51,208 bases of DNA from an uncultured bacterium (GCA_946548895.1 CAMNQF010000024.1:1-51208), one strand, 5' to 3'; positions 39,278 to 49,114 are shown, counted from the first letter of the stretch. The notes: generated by a model from the sequence alone, not told the origin. Made by a program: numbers and translations.

Positions 39278-40128
39278 TCGTGTCCGGCCTGTCCGGGGCG
39301 GGCAAGTCCACCGTCATGTCCATATTGGAGGACAGCGGCTATTTCTGCGTGGACAACCTGCCCCCGGTGCTCATCCCCAAGTTCGCCGAGGTGTGCCTGG
39401 CGGGGGCGGGATCCTACGAGCGGGTGGCCATGGTGTGCGACATCCGGGGCGGCGAGAACTTCGACGGCCTGTTCGAGGCCATGGACGCCTTGAAGGCCAT
39501 GAGGTTCCAGTACAAGGTGGTATTCGTGGAGGCGGACGACGCCGCCATCATCAAGCGCTATAAGGAGACCCGCCGCAGCCATCCCCTCATGGGGGAGGTG
39601 GACAGCCTGAGCCAGGCGGTGGAGCGGGAGCGGGCGCTGATGGAGCCGGTGCGCCGCCGGTCGGACTACGTCATCACCACCACCTCCCTGCCGGTGCAGA
39701 AGCTCCGGGGGCAGGTGCTGGACCTGTTCGCCCCCTACCACAAGAGCTTCAACGAGATGAGCGTAACGGTGACCTCCTTCGGCTTCAAGTACGGCCTGCC
39801 CCTGGAGGCCGACCTGGTGTTTGACGTGCGCTTCCTGCCCAATCCCTTCTACGTGGAGGCGCTGCGGCCCCAGACCGGGCTGGACCAGGGGGTGTCGGAC
39901 TACGTGTTCGCCAATCCCGCCGCCCGGGAGCTGATGGAGCGCCTGCGGGGGCTGATGGACTTCCTGCTTCCCCACTTCGTGGAGGAGGGCAAGAGCGCCT
40001 TAGTGGTGGCCATCGGCTGCACCGGCGGGCGGCACCGGTCCGTGGCGGTGACCCACGCGCTGACGGAGTACATCCAGTCCCTGGGTTACGCCGCCGGCGA
40101 GACCCACCGGGACATGACGAGGGCCTGA
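39265..40128 (+). CDS. rapZ: RapZ/YvcJ-family nucleotide-binding protein
   Basis: A 287-residue P-loop protein. Walker A is GLSGAGKST near residue 8, Walker B-like VVFVEADD near 87, and the C-terminal signature is AIGCTGGRHRSVAV near 252. In enteric bacteria the protein is an RNase adaptor for amino-sugar control; in Firmicutes (YvcJ) it hydrolyses GTP and sits with yvcK and whiA. The start lies in the end of murB, with GGAGGGAGAAGG upstream. It ends two bases before yvcK. Confidence 0.95.
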   Translation: MEFLIVSGLSGAGKSTVMSILEDSGYFCVDNLPPVLIPKFAEVCLAGAGSYERVAMVCDIRGGENFDGLFEAMDALKAMRFQYKVVFVEADDAAIIKRYKETRRSHPLMGEVDSLSQAVERERALMEPVRRRSDYVITTTSLPVQKLRGQVLDLFAPYHKSFNEMSVTVTSFGFKYGLPLEADLVFDVRFLPNPFYVEALRPQTGLDQGVSDYVFANPAARELMERLRGLMDFLLPHFVEEGKSALVVAIGCTGGRHRSVAVTHALTEYIQSLGYAAGETHRDMTRA

Positions 40129-40130
40129 CC

Positions 40131-41132
40131 ATGACGGGCGAGCTGAAGCGGCGGCATGGACCCGCCATCGCGGCCCTGGGGGGCGGCCACGGGCTGTCCG
40201 CCATCCTGCGGGGGCTGAAGCTGTACACCGACGACCTGACCGCCATTGTCACCGTGGCCGACGACGGCGGCGGTTCCGGGGTGCTCCGGGAGGATTTGGG
40301 GATGCCCCCGCCCGGCGACATCCGCAGCTGCATGGAGGCCCTGGCGGACACCGAATCCCTGATGCAGCGGCTGCTGGCCTACCGCTTCCCCGACGGGCGG
40401 CTGGCGGGGCAGGCCTTCGGCAACCTGCTGCTGGCGGCGCTGGACGGCATCTCCGACTCCTTCGACCAGGCGGTGGCCCGGATGAGCGAAGTATTGGCAA
40501 TTACCGGGCGTATTCTCCCCGTGACAAATGCCAATGTGCAATTGGAGGCCATTTTTGACAACGGCTCCAGCGTCCGGGGGGAATCCAAGATCTTCGCCGC
40601 CAAAAAGGCGCAGAACTGCCGCATCCACCACGTGCGCCTGCTGCCGGAGCACGCCCCCGCCCTCCCCGAAGCCCTGGACGCCATCCACCGGGCGGACGTG
40701 ATCCTGCTGGGGCCGGGAAGCCTGTACACCAGCGTCATCCCCAACCTGCTGGTGGACGGCGTGGCGGAAGCCATCGCGGACAGCGCCGCGATGAAGATCT
40801 ATATCTGCAACATCATGACCCAGGATGGGGAGACGGAGGGCATGACCGCCCAGGACCATGTGGCCGCCCTGCTGGAGCACGGCGGGCCGGGGCTGGTAAA
40901 GCTGTGCCTGTGCAACTCGGACCCCGTCGGGCCTGAGCTGCTGGAGCGCTACTCGGCGGAGGACGCGGAGCCCATGCGGGTGGACCGCCGGGAGATGGAG
41001 CTGCTGGGGGCCGAGGTGGTGTACCGGCCCCTGCTGGACAGGTCGTGCGGGTATGCCCGGCACTCCGGGGCAAAGGTGGCCCGGGCGGTGCTGGACCTCT
41101 ATGAGCAGCGGGCGGACACAAAAGTATTCTGA
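40131..41132 (+). CDS. yvcK: YvcK/CofD-like protein (gluconeogenesis factor)
   Basis: A 333-residue UPF0052/CofD-like Rossmann protein. The N-terminal GGGHGLSAILRGLK motif, the VADDGGGSGVLR block and the central NLLVDGVAEAI region identify it. In Bacillus it binds UDP-GlcNAc and is needed for normal cell shape and growth on gluconeogenic carbon sources. It is placed between rapZ and whiA as expected, and the order suggests one transcript with murB. Confidence 0.95.
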   Translation: MTGELKRRHGPAIAALGGGHGLSAILRGLKLYTDDLTAIVTVADDGGGSGVLREDLGMPPPGDIRSCMEALADTESLMQRLLAYRFPDGRLAGQAFGNLLLAALDGISDSFDQAVARMSEVLAITGRILPVTNANVQLEAIFDNGSSVRGESKIFAAKKAQNCRIHHVRLLPEHAPALPEALDAIHRADVILLGPGSLYTSVIPNLLVDGVAEAIADSAAMKIYICNIMTQDGETEGMTAQDHVAALLEHGGPGLVKLCLCNSDPVGPELLERYSAEDAEPMRVDRREMELLGAEVVYRPLLDRSCGYARHSGAKVARAVLDLYEQRADTKVF

Positions 41133-41150
41133 CGGAGGGAGGGACGCGCC

Positions 41151-42056
41151 ATGGCTTTTTCCGCCGACGTAAAGCGGGAGCTGTGCCGCCCCGGCATCAG
41201 GCGGAAATGCTGCGCCCAGGCGGAGGCCTACGGCGTCCTGCTGTTCTGCGGGGCCTTTCATCCCCGCCAGGCCCGGATCGCCACCGAGTGCGGCGCGCTG
41301 AAGGAGCGGCTCCCCCTGCTGTTCCGAAAGGCGTTCAAGTTGTCCTTTGACCAGGTCCCCGAGCCGGGGGAGGGAAAGGGGATCTTCCTGATGGAGGACC
41401 CCGCCAAACTCCGGGCCGTCTTTCACGCCTTTGACCTGGAGTGGGACGGCGCGGTGTCCCTCCACATCAACCTGGCCCTGCTGGAGGAGGAGCACTGCCG
41501 GACGGCCTTCCTCCGAGGGGCCTTTCTGGCGGGGGGGTCGGTGACCGACCCCATGAAGGGCTACCACCTGGAGCTGGCCACCTCCCACTACCACGTGGGC
41601 CGGGAGCTGCCCGCCCTGCTGCGGGAGGCGGGCTTCGAGCCCAAGGAGACGGAGCGGAAGGGCAACCGGGTGGTGTATTTCAAGCACTCCGACCACATCG
41701 AGGACTTTTTGACCTATTTGGGGGCGCCGGTGGCGGCCATGGCGGTGATGAACGCCAAGCTGGAGCGGGACCTCCAGGGCCGGGTGAACCGGCAGGTGAA
41801 CTGCGACAGCGCCAACTTGGACAAGACGGTGGCGGCGGCCCGGGAGCAGCTGGCGGCCATCGAGCGCCTGCGGGAGGCGGGGCGGCTGGACGCCCTGCCG
41901 GACAAGCTCCGGGAGGCGGCGCGGCTGAGGGTGGACAATCCCGAGCTGAATCTGGCCCAGCTGGGGGCGCTGTGCGATCCGCCCGTGAGCAAGCCGGCGT
42001 TCAGCCACCGGATGCGCAAGCTGATGGAGCTGGCGGGAAGTGCGGAGCCGTCGTGA
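41151..42056 (+). CDS. whiA: DNA-binding protein WhiA
   Basis: A 301-residue WhiA protein with an N-terminal LAGLIDADG-homing-endonuclease-like fold (ADVKRELC at the start, then FLRGAFLAGGSVTDPMKGYH and LELATS) and a C-terminal helix-turn-helix (LRVDNPELNLAQLGALC, then PPVSKPAFSHRM). In Firmicutes it affects cell division and chromosome segregation; in Streptomyces it is a sporulation regulator. GGAGGGAGGG precedes ATG 41151. The catalytic residues of homing endonucleases are not expected. Confidence 0.95.
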   Translation: MAFSADVKRELCRPGIRRKCCAQAEAYGVLLFCGAFHPRQARIATECGALKERLPLLFRKAFKLSFDQVPEPGEGKGIFLMEDPAKLRAVFHAFDLEWDGAVSLHINLALLEEEHCRTAFLRGAFLAGGSVTDPMKGYHLELATSHYHVGRELPALLREAGFEPKETERKGNRVVYFKHSDHIEDFLTYLGAPVAAMAVMNAKLERDLQGRVNRQVNCDSANLDKTVAAAREQLAAIERLREAGRLDALPDKLREAARLRVDNPELNLAQLGALCDPPVSKPAFSHRMRKLMELAGSAEPS

Positions 42057-42094
42057 GCGGCGCGGATGGAGTGGAGCGAGGGGCGGTGCTTGCC

Positions 42095-42547
42095 ATGAAG
42101 CGGTATGAATTTCACAGCAGCCTGCCCCCGGAGGAGGTGTTCGCCCGGCTGGACGCCCGCACGAAGCGCAGCAGGAATTACAGCCTCCGGGCGCCGGAGG
42201 AATTTCTCTGTGACAGAAAGGGCGAACAGTTTCGTTTGGGATATACGGGGATCGTCCCCGCCCGGGGGTTTGTGCCATTCTGCGGGACGGTCCGTGCTGA
42301 AAAGGACGGGAGTGTCGTTGCGGGTGGTTTTTCTCTGCTGCGGGAGACTGGACTGCCCTTTGCCGTTGTGGGCGGCGTATTTTGGATTTTCGGCGTGTGC
42401 ACCGGCCAGCCGCCGCTGCCTTTCCTGCTTTTGACTGCGGTGTGGCTGCTTCTCCTGCTGGGATTTTTCTCCATCATCCAGCTTGTGTGCTTCTGGAACC
42501 GCCGAAACATAATTCTGAAATTCATTGAGGATAACCTGCTGAAATAG
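42095..42547 (+). CDS. Small membrane protein of unknown function
   Basis: A 150-residue protein. Residues 1-85 are a soluble alpha/beta-like part. Two hydrophobic helices follow (about 88-105, FAVVGGVFWIFGVC; about 112-135, FLLLTAVWLLLLLGFFSIIQ), then a basic tail. No family recognised. The start at 42095 has only a weak ribosome binding site. It lies between whiA and dnaE on the same strand, 21 bases before dnaE, and may be a passenger of that transcript. Confidence 0.7.
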   Translation: MKRYEFHSSLPPEEVFARLDARTKRSRNYSLRAPEEFLCDRKGEQFRLGYTGIVPARGFVPFCGTVRAEKDGSVVAGGFSLLRETGLPFAVVGGVFWIFGVCTGQPPLPFLLLTAVWLLLLLGFFSIIQLVCFWNRRNIILKFIEDNLLK

Positions 42548-42567
42548 AGAGATAAGGAGGTTCCACC

Positions 42568-45500
42568 ATGGCCTTTACCCACCTGCATCTCCACACCGAA
42601 TACTCCCTCTTAGACGGCGCCTGCCGGATCAACCAGCTGGTCGACCGGGTGAAGGAGCTGGGCCAGTCCGCCGTGGCCATCACCGACCACGGCGTGATGT
42701 ACGGCGTCATCGACTTCTACCGGGCCTGCAAGGCGGCGGGGATCAAGCCCATCATCGGCTGCGAGGTTTACGTGGCCCCCCGCACCCGCTTCGACCGGGT
42801 CCACGAGCTGGACTCATCCGCCCGGCACCTGGTGCTGCTGTGCCGGAACGAGGAGGGATACCGCAACCTGAGCTATATGGTGTCCATGTCCTTTACCGAG
42901 GGCTTTTACATCCGGCCCCGGATCGACATGGACCTGCTGCGGGAGCATCACGAGGGCCTCATCGCCCTGTCCGCCTGCCTGGGGGGCGAGATCCCCCGCC
43001 GTCTGCGCAACGGCGACTACCAGGGGGCGAAGGCCCACGCCCTGGAGATGCGGGAGCTGTTCGGGGAGGACGGCTATTACCTGGAAATCCAGGACCACGG
43101 GATTGCCGAGCAGCAGGTGGTCAACGCGGGCATCCTGCGGCTGCACCAGGAAACCGGCATCCCCCTGGTGGCCACCAACGACTGCCACTACCTCACCCGG
43201 GGAGACGCCGCCATGCAGGATGTGCTCATGTGCATTCAGACGGGCAAGCTGGTGGAGGATCAGGACCGAATGCGGTTCGAGACCCAGGAGTTTTACGTCA
43301 AGAGCGAGGAGGAGATGCGCGCCCTCTTCCCCAACTGCCCCGAGGCCATTGACAACACGCAAAAGATTGTGGACCAGTGCGGCGTGGAATTCGAGTTCGG
43401 CAAGTACCACCTGCCCGAGTTCAAGCTCCCCCGGGGAGAGGCCGACGGGGACGCCTATTTCGAGAAGCTGTGCTGGCAGGGATTCGCCCAGCGCTATCCC
43501 GGCGGCGGCGAGGAGCTCAAGGACCGTATGCGCATGGAGATGGGGGTCATCCGGCAGATGGGGTTTGTGGATTATTTCCTCATCGTGTCCGACTTTATCG
43601 GCTACGCCAGGAAAAACGGCATCCCGGTGGGGCCGGGCCGCGGGTCAGGAGCCGGGTCCATGGCGGCCTACTGCCTGCGGATCACCGGCGTGGACCCCAT
43701 CAAGTACGGTCTGATCTTCGAGCGGTTTTTGAACCCGGAGCGGGTGACGATGCCCGATATCGACATTGACTTCTGCATCCGGCGGAGGCAGGAGGTCATC
43801 GACTATGTGTCCCGAAAGTACGGGGAGGACCGCGTGGTGCAGATCGTCACCTTCGGCACCATGAAGGCCAAGGCGGCTATCCGGGACGTGGGCCGGGTGC
43901 TCAACTTCCCCTATGCCGAGGTGGACAACATCGCCAAGCAGGTGCCCTTTGACCCGAAAATGACCCTGGACAAGGCCCTGGTGCTGTCCAAGGGATTTGC
44001 CGACCTGTACAACGGGGACGAGCGGGTCAAAGAGCTGGTGGACATGGCCCGGAAGATCGAGGGGATGCCCCGCAACGCCTCCACCCACGCCGCCGGGGTG
44101 GTCATCACCAAGCGCCCGGTGTACGAATACGTCCCCCTGGCCACCAACGACGGACAGCCAGTGACCCAGTACACCAAGGACACCATTGAGCAGCTGGGAC
44201 TGCTGAAGATGGACTTCCTGGGCCTGCGCAACCTGACGGTGCTGGACGACGCGGCCAAAATGGTGCGGGACGCGCAGCCCGGCTTCCGGCTGGAGGACAT
44301 CCCGGAGGACGACATGGAAGTCTACAAAATGCTGTCCGACGGGAAAACCTCCGGCGTGTTCCAGATGGAATCGGCGGGCATGACCGGCGTGTGTGTGGGC
44401 CTCAAGCCCAAGAGCATTGAGGATATCTGCGCCATCATCGCCCTGTACCGCCCCGGCCCCATGGACTCCATCCCCCGGTTCCTGGCCTGTGCCCAGGATC
44501 CCAAGCTGGTGGTCTACAAGCACCCGATGCTGGAGCCCATCCTGTCCAACACCTACGGCTGCATTGTCTATCAGGAGCAGGTCATCGAGATCTTCCGCAA
44601 GCTGGCGGGCTACTCCCTGGGGCAGGCGGACATGGTGCGCCGGGCCATGAGCAAAAAGAAAGAGAAAGACGTCCAGCGGGAGCGGCAGTTCTTCATCCAC
44701 GGCGACCCCGGCCGAAACATCCCGGGGTGCGAGGCCAACGGCATCCCGGCGGCGGTTGCGGAGTCCATCTATGGCGAGATCAACGACTTCGCCCACTACG
44801 CCTTCAACAAGTCCCACTCCCTGGCCTACGCCATTGTGGCCTATCAGACCGCCTGGTTCAAGTGCCGCTATCCCCGGGAGTATATGGCCGCCCTGCTCAC
44901 CTCGGTGCTGGACTCCCAGGACAAGGTGGCGGAGTATATCGCCGAGTGCCGGGACAACGGCATTGCCCTGCTGCCGCCGGACATCAATGAGTCGGGCGCG
45001 GCCTTCACCGTGTCCGGCCCCAACATCCGCTTCGGCCTGGCGGCGCTGAAGGGGGTGGGCATGGGGTTCACCAACGCCGTGCTGGCCGAGCGGGAGAAGG
45101 GGGGGCCCTTTGCCTCTTTCCCGGAGTTCTGCGCCCGAATGTATGATGCGGACCTGAACAAGCGGGTGCTGGACAGCCTGATCCGTTCCGGCTGCTTCGA
45201 CCGCATGGGGGCCAGGCGCTCCCAGCTGCTGAAGGTATACGAGCAGGTGGTGGACTCCATCGCCCGGGACCGCAGGAAGAACCTGGAGGGCCAGTTTGAC
45301 CTGTTCGGCGGGGGCGGGGACGCCATATCCGTCCCCACCGTTATCCTGCCCGACATCCCGGAGTTCTCCCCGGCGGAGCTGATGGCCATGGAGAAGGAGA
45401 CCACGGGGCTGTACCTGTCCGGCCACCCCATGGACGAGTACCGCAGGCAGGCCCAGAGGCACGGCGCGGTGTCCATCGCCGCGGTGATGGCGGCGGGGGA

Positions 45501-46032
45501 GGAGAACGGCCCCTCCCGCTATGGCGACGGCGCCAATGTCACGCTGGCGGGGGTGGTGGCCTCAGTGCGCACCAAGACCACCAAAAACAACTCCCTCATG
45601 GCCTATGTCGTGCTGGAGGACGCCACCGGGTCCATGGAGCTTTTGTGCTTTTCCCGGACCCTCAGCGAGAGCGGGGCATATTTAAAGGTCAACCTGCCGG
45701 TGGCGGTGACGGGCCGGGTGTCCATCCGGGACGAGAAGGCGCCCCAGCTCATGGTGGACCGGGTGGTTCCCCTGTCCGAGAAACAGCCCGCCGGCGGGGC
45801 CGCAGACGACCAGGTGCTGTGGATCAAGCTCCCCGACGGGGGAGAGTCCCTGTCCTGGCTGGGCAAGCTGATGAATATGTTCCCCGGGGAGTCCACCGCC
45901 ATCGTCTATTTGGCGGACATCAAAAAGAGGCGCCAGACCCGCTGCGTCATCCACGAGGCCCTGCTGGCCGAGCTGCGGGAGACGCTGGGGGAGGAGAACG
46001 TGGTGCTCAAGGCGAAGCCGGCCAGGGGCTGA
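42568..46032 (+). CDS. dnaE: DNA polymerase III alpha subunit, DnaE type
   Basis: A 1154-residue replicative polymerase subunit. The PHP domain starts HLHLHTEYSLLDGACRI at residue 5. The polymerase core includes GPGRGSGAGS (about 355) and the catalytic aspartates in MPDIDIDFCIRRRQEV (about 395). Then come the KMDFLGLRNLTVL and RPGPMDSIPRFL regions, the thumb/finger motif FNKSHSLAYA (about 750) and a C-terminal OB fold (about 985-1070). The length fits DnaE1/DnaE3 proteins of clostridia. AAGGAGG lies seven bases before the ATG. PHP metal ligands appear intact (HLHLH, TDHG), so proofreading by the PHP domain is possible. Confidence 0.97.
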   Translation: MAFTHLHLHTEYSLLDGACRINQLVDRVKELGQSAVAITDHGVMYGVIDFYRACKAAGIKPIIGCEVYVAPRTRFDRVHELDSSARHLVLLCRNEEGYRNLSYMVSMSFTEGFYIRPRIDMDLLREHHEGLIALSACLGGEIPRRLRNGDYQGAKAHALEMRELFGEDGYYLEIQDHGIAEQQVVNAGILRLHQETGIPLVATNDCHYLTRGDAAMQDVLMCIQTGKLVEDQDRMRFETQEFYVKSEEEMRALFPNCPEAIDNTQKIVDQCGVEFEFGKYHLPEFKLPRGEADGDAYFEKLCWQGFAQRYPGGGEELKDRMRMEMGVIRQMGFVDYFLIVSDFIGYARKNGIPVGPGRGSGAGSMAAYCLRITGVDPIKYGLIFERFLNPERVTMPDIDIDFCIRRRQEVIDYVSRKYGEDRVVQIVTFGTMKAKAAIRDVGRVLNFPYAEVDNIAKQVPFDPKMTLDKALVLSKGFADLYNGDERVKELVDMARKIEGMPRNASTHAAGVVITKRPVYEYVPLATNDGQPVTQYTKDTIEQLGLLKMDFLGLRNLTVLDDAAKMVRDAQPGFRLEDIPEDDMEVYKMLSDGKTSGVFQMESAGMTGVCVGLKPKSIEDICAIIALYRPGPMDSIPRFLACAQDPKLVVYKHPMLEPILSNTYGCIVYQEQVIEIFRKLAGYSLGQADMVRRAMSKKKEKDVQRERQFFIHGDPGRNIPGCEANGIPAAVAESIYGEINDFAHYAFNKSHSLAYAIVAYQTAWFKCRYPREYMAALLTSVLDSQDKVAEYIAECRDNGIALLPPDINESGAAFTVSGPNIRFGLAALKGVGMGFTNAVLAEREKGGPFASFPEFCARMYDADLNKRVLDSLIRSGCFDRMGARRSQLLKVYEQVVDSIARDRRKNLEGQFDLFGGGGDAISVPTVILPDIPEFSPAELMAMEKETTGLYLSGHPMDEYRRQAQRHGAVSIAAVMAAGEENGPSRYGDGANVTLAGVVASVRTKTTKNNSLMAYVVLEDATGSMELLCFSRTLSESGAYLKVNLPVAVTGRVSIRDEKAPQLMVDRVVPLSEKQPAGGAADDQVLWIKLPDGGESLSWLGKLMNMFPGESTAIVYLADIKKRRQTRCVIHEALLAELRETLGEENVVLKAKPARG

Positions 46033-46065
46033 CCGGGTTAGCGCCGCGGGGCCGAGGAGACCTAT

Positions 46066-47619
46066 ATGAAAAAGAGAAGAGTACAAAGCAAAATCGGAAA
46101 GCTGCTGTTCCACCGCCTGGGCGTGGTGGGGGTGCTGATTGTCGCGCAGATTGTGCTGTACGCCATAGGGCTGGGGGTGCTGCGGGACAGCGCTTACTTT
46201 GACTGGGTGGAGTGGCTGTTCATCGCCCTGTCGGTGCTGTCGGCCATGTGGATTGTGGGCAGCAAGAGCAATCCAGGCTATAAAATCGGCTGGCTCATCA
46301 TCGTGCTGGGACTGATGCCCTTCGGGTCGCTGGCCTACCTGCTGCTGGGCGGAAACCACCTGTCCGCGTTTAACCAGCGGCGGCTGAGAGCGATGGAGCG
46401 GAAGATCCGCAAGAACCTGGGGGCGGAGTGCGGCCGGTCCGCCTCCCTGGGGGAGCTGCTGGGACGGGACGCGGCCTGCATGGCCCGGTATTTGGAGCAA
46501 ACCACCCACTGCCCCGTCTACGGCAACACCCACACCAAGTATTACCCCCTGGGAGACGACTGCTACGACGACATCCTGGAGGCCCTGCGGGGGGCGGAGC
46601 GGTATATCTTCATCGAATACTTCATCATTGAAGAGGGCAAGCTGTGGAACTCGGTGCTGGAAATCCTGAGGGAGAAGGCCCAGGCCGGGCTGGAGGTTCG
46701 GGTGATCTATGACGACATCGGCTCCATCTCCACCCTGCCCGGGGACTATCCCGCCACCCTGGAGAAGCTGGGGGTGCACTGCCGGGTGTTCAACCGCTTT
46801 GTGCCGGTGGTATCTCTGCGACAGAACAACCGGGACCACCGTAAGTATATGATTATCGACGGCCGGGTGGCCTTCACCGGGGGCATCAACATGGCGGACG
46901 AGTACATCAACGTCAAGCCCCGGTTCGGCCACTGGAAGGATTCCGCCATCCGGCTGGAGGGGGACGCGGTGTGGTCCATGACGGTGTCCTTCCTGGCCAT
47001 GTGGGACTTCACCCACAGCGAGGAGGAGCACTTCACCCCCTTCCGCCCGGCTCCCGCCCGGGGCGGGACGCCGGGCTACGTCCAGCCCTACCACGACTGC
47101 CCCTGGGATAACGAGCCGGTGGGCCAGACCGTGTACCTGAACCTGATCTACCGGGCCAAGCGGTACGTGTATATCACCACGCCCTATCTGGTCATTGACT
47201 ACTCCCTGACCATGGCCCTCACCACCGCCGCCAAGTCCGGGGTGGATGTGCGCATCATCACCCCCCACATTCCGGACAAAAAGACGGTGTTCGAGCTGAC
47301 CCGCTCCCACTATGAGGAACTGCTGGAGGCGGGGGTGCAGGTCTTTGAGTACGAGCCGGGGTTCATACACTCCAAAAACTTTGTGGTGGATGACCGGTTT
47401 GCCACCGTGGGCACGGTGAATCTGGACTACCGCAGTATGTTTCTCCACTTTGAGAACGGCGTGCTGCTGTATGAGACGCCGTCGGTCCACGCCATCCGGG
47501 AGGACTTCCTGGATACCCAAACCAAGAGCCTGATGGTCACGCTGGAGGATTGCCGCTCTGTTTCCCTGCCCCACCGGACCCTCCGGGACTTGCTGCGGCT
47601 GTTCGCGCCGCTGCTGTAA
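46066..47619 (+). CDS. cls: Cardiolipin synthase
   Basis: A 517-residue phospholipase D-family membrane enzyme. Two or three N-terminal membrane helices (about residues 15-95) precede two catalytic HKD motifs: HRKYMIIDGRVAFTGGINM (about 258) and HSKNFVVDDRFATVGTVNLD (about 438). It condenses two phosphatidylglycerol molecules to cardiolipin plus glycerol. The lysine-rich start MKKRRVQSK fits the positive-inside rule. ATG 46066 has GAGGAG upstream. It is followed by a strong terminator at 47625-47660 shared with the convergent small gene. Confidence 0.95.
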   Translation: MKKRRVQSKIGKLLFHRLGVVGVLIVAQIVLYAIGLGVLRDSAYFDWVEWLFIALSVLSAMWIVGSKSNPGYKIGWLIIVLGLMPFGSLAYLLLGGNHLSAFNQRRLRAMERKIRKNLGAECGRSASLGELLGRDAACMARYLEQTTHCPVYGNTHTKYYPLGDDCYDDILEALRGAERYIFIEYFIIEEGKLWNSVLEILREKAQAGLEVRVIYDDIGSISTLPGDYPATLEKLGVHCRVFNRFVPVVSLRQNNRDHRKYMIIDGRVAFTGGINMADEYINVKPRFGHWKDSAIRLEGDAVWSMTVSFLAMWDFTHSEEEHFTPFRPAPARGGTPGYVQPYHDCPWDNEPVGQTVYLNLIYRAKRYVYITTPYLVIDYSLTMALTTAAKSGVDVRIITPHIPDKKTVFELTRSHYEELLEAGVQVFEYEPGFIHSKNFVVDDRFATVGTVNLDYRSMFLHFENGVLLYETPSVHAIREDFLDTQTKSLMVTLEDCRSVSLPHRTLRDLLRLFAPLL

Positions 47620-47624
47620 CGAAA

Positions 47625-47660
47625 AGCGTCCCCTCCCTGGCAAACGGGGGAGGGGACGCT
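47625..47660. terminator. Terminator between cls and the convergent small gene
   Basis: AGCGTCCCCTCCC (47625-47637) pairs with GGGAGGGGACGCT (47648-47660) around a 10-base loop. T runs are weak, but convergent placement supports termination. Confidence 0.75.
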
Positions 47661-47665
47661 CCAGT

Positions 47666-47836
47666 TCAGGACGGCTTTCGCTGCCGCTGGTACAGCCGCT
47701 TCAATTGCCGCTCCGTGTAGTCGGTGCCGTAATACATATTGATGAGCCGCATGGCCATATTCCAGCTCCAGTGGTAGCGGTCCCGGTAGCGGACCAGGGT
47801 GGGGAGAATGTACTCATCCAAAATGGTGACAGTCAT
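47666..47836 (-). CDS. Small conserved basic protein, unknown function
   Basis: A 56-residue protein, MTVTILDEYILPTLVRYRDR at its start, rich in Arg, Tyr and Trp, ending in a basic helix (TERQLKRLYQRQRKPS). No domain recognised. Support for expression is good: GGAGG before ATG 47836 and a promoter (TTTACG, 17-base spacer, TATAAT) at 47864-47892. The frame extended upstream to 48070 would cross the promoter and is rejected. It is divergent from smpB. Confidence 0.72.
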   Translation of the reverse strand: MTVTILDEYILPTLVRYRDRYHWSWNMAMRLINMYYGTDYTERQLKRLYQRQRKPS

Positions 47837-47863
47837 CGGGCGGTCCCTCCTTCGCGCGCTTTT

Positions 47864-47892
47864 ATTATACCTCATGCGGGGCGGTTCGTAAA
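47864..47892 (-). promoter_or_regulatory. Promoter of the small basic protein gene
   Basis: On the minus strand TTTACG (47887-47892), a 17-base spacer and consensus TATAAT (47864-47869), 28 bases upstream of the start codon. Confidence 0.7.
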
Positions 47893-47966
47893 GGCATGAA
47901 TATTTGGGCATGGCATTATCGGGACGGTTCCGCCGGGAAAAACAGCGGTTTTCCCGGATTTTCCCC

Positions 47967-47995
47967 TTGCGGTTTTGGGAAGGACGTGATATACT
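47967..47995 (+). promoter_or_regulatory. Promoter of smpB
   Basis: TTGCGG (47967-47972), a 17-base spacer and TATACT (47990-47995), with a predicted start near 48002, about 34 bases before smpB. Confidence 0.72.
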
Positions 47996-48035
47996 AAATA
48001 CCCGCACTGGGATGGAGCTGAGAGGAGGCGGACCC

Positions 48036-48497
48036 ATGGGAAAACAATCGGTAAAACAGGTCGCCTCCAATCGGAAGGCGTTCCACGACTATTTTATTGA
48101 GGACAAATATGAGGCGGGCATTGAGCTGGCGGGCACTGAGGTGAAGTCCATCCGGCTGGGGGCGGTGAACCTTCGGGACGCTTTCTGCGCCGTGAAGGAC
48201 GGGGAGATGTTCCTGCATGGGATGCATATCTCCCCCTATGAGAAGGGTAACATTTTCAATAAGGACCCAAGGCGCACCCGTAAGCTGCTGCTCCACCGCC
48301 GGGAGATCCGCAAGCTCCAGGCCAGGGTGCAGCAGGACGGCTATGCCCTGATCCCGCTGTCGCTGTACTTTTCCGGTCCCCGGGTGAAGGTGGAGCTGGC
48401 CCTGGCCAAGGGCAAAAAGCTGTATGACAAGCGGGAGGCCGCCGCCCAGCGGGACGCCAAGCGGGAAATGGACCGTGCCATGCGGTCCCGGTATTGA
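48036..48497 (+). CDS. smpB: SsrA-binding protein SmpB
   Basis: A 153-residue beta-barrel protein that binds tmRNA and enables rescue of stalled ribosomes. Family blocks are [47 protein letters not shown] and the tail helix start [22 protein letters not shown] lies seven bases before ATG 48036. Its partner RNA, tmRNA, is encoded at 49115-49461 with only ppiB between, so both components of trans-translation are close together. Confidence 0.97.
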   Translation: MGKQSVKQVASNRKAFHDYFIEDKYEAGIELAGTEVKSIRLGAVNLRDAFCAVKDGEMFLHGMHISPYEKGNIFNKDPRRTRKLLLHRREIRKLQARVQQDGYALIPLSLYFSGPRVKVELALAKGKKLYDKREAAAQRDAKREMDRAMRSRY

Positions 48498-48518
48498 TCG
48501 GAGAAAGGGATGGTAACT

Positions 48519-49037
48519 ATGAGCAATCCCATCGTCACCATTGAGATGGAGGATGGCGGCGTAATGAAAGCGGAGCTGTATCCCGAGGCCGCGCCCAACA
48601 CGGTGAACAACTTTATTTCGCTGGCCCGGTCCGGGTTTTACGACGGGCTGATCTTTCACCGGGTGATTCCCGGCTTCATGATTCAGGGCGGCGACCCGGA
48701 CGGTGCGGGCTCCGGCGGGCCGGGCTACTCCATCAAGGGGGAGTTCAGCCAGAACGGTTTCAAAAATGATCTGGTTCACACCCGGGGCGTACTGTCCATG
48801 GCCCGGACCATGGACCCGGATTCGGCGGGGAGCCAGTTCTTCATTATGGTAGATGACGCGCCTCACCTGGACGGTGGCTACGCCGCTTTTGGCAAGGTGA
48901 TTGAGGGCATGGAGACGGCGGACGCCATTGCCAATGCCAAGCGGGATTGGAGCGACCGGCCCAAGAAAGACCAGCGGATGAAGAAGATTACTGTGGATAC
49001 CCAAGGTGTGGATTATCCAGCGCCGGAGAAGGTGTAG
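48519..49037 (+). CDS. Peptidyl-prolyl cis-trans isomerase, cyclophilin type
   Basis: A 172-residue cytoplasmic cyclophilin that accelerates proline isomerisation in protein folding. Characteristic blocks are PNTVNNFISLARSGFYDGL, FHRVIPGFMIQGGDP with the catalytic Arg, and AGSQFFIMVDDAPHLDG. The start ATG 48519 is preferred over 48510 because the GGAGAAAGG ribosome binding site sits at the right distance. It ends 78 bases before tmRNA. Confidence 0.95.
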   Translation: MSNPIVTIEMEDGGVMKAELYPEAAPNTVNNFISLARSGFYDGLIFHRVIPGFMIQGGDPDGAGSGGPGYSIKGEFSQNGFKNDLVHTRGVLSMARTMDPDSAGSQFFIMVDDAPHLDGGYAAFGKVIEGMETADAIANAKRDWSDRPKKDQRMKKITVDTQGVDYPAPEKV

Positions 49038-49114
49038 CATTGTTTTTCATCCCGCAGGGCGGCCCCAAATTGCAATTCAGCGAAGCGGTTGTGATATGGA
49101 GCTGGCCCCGATGA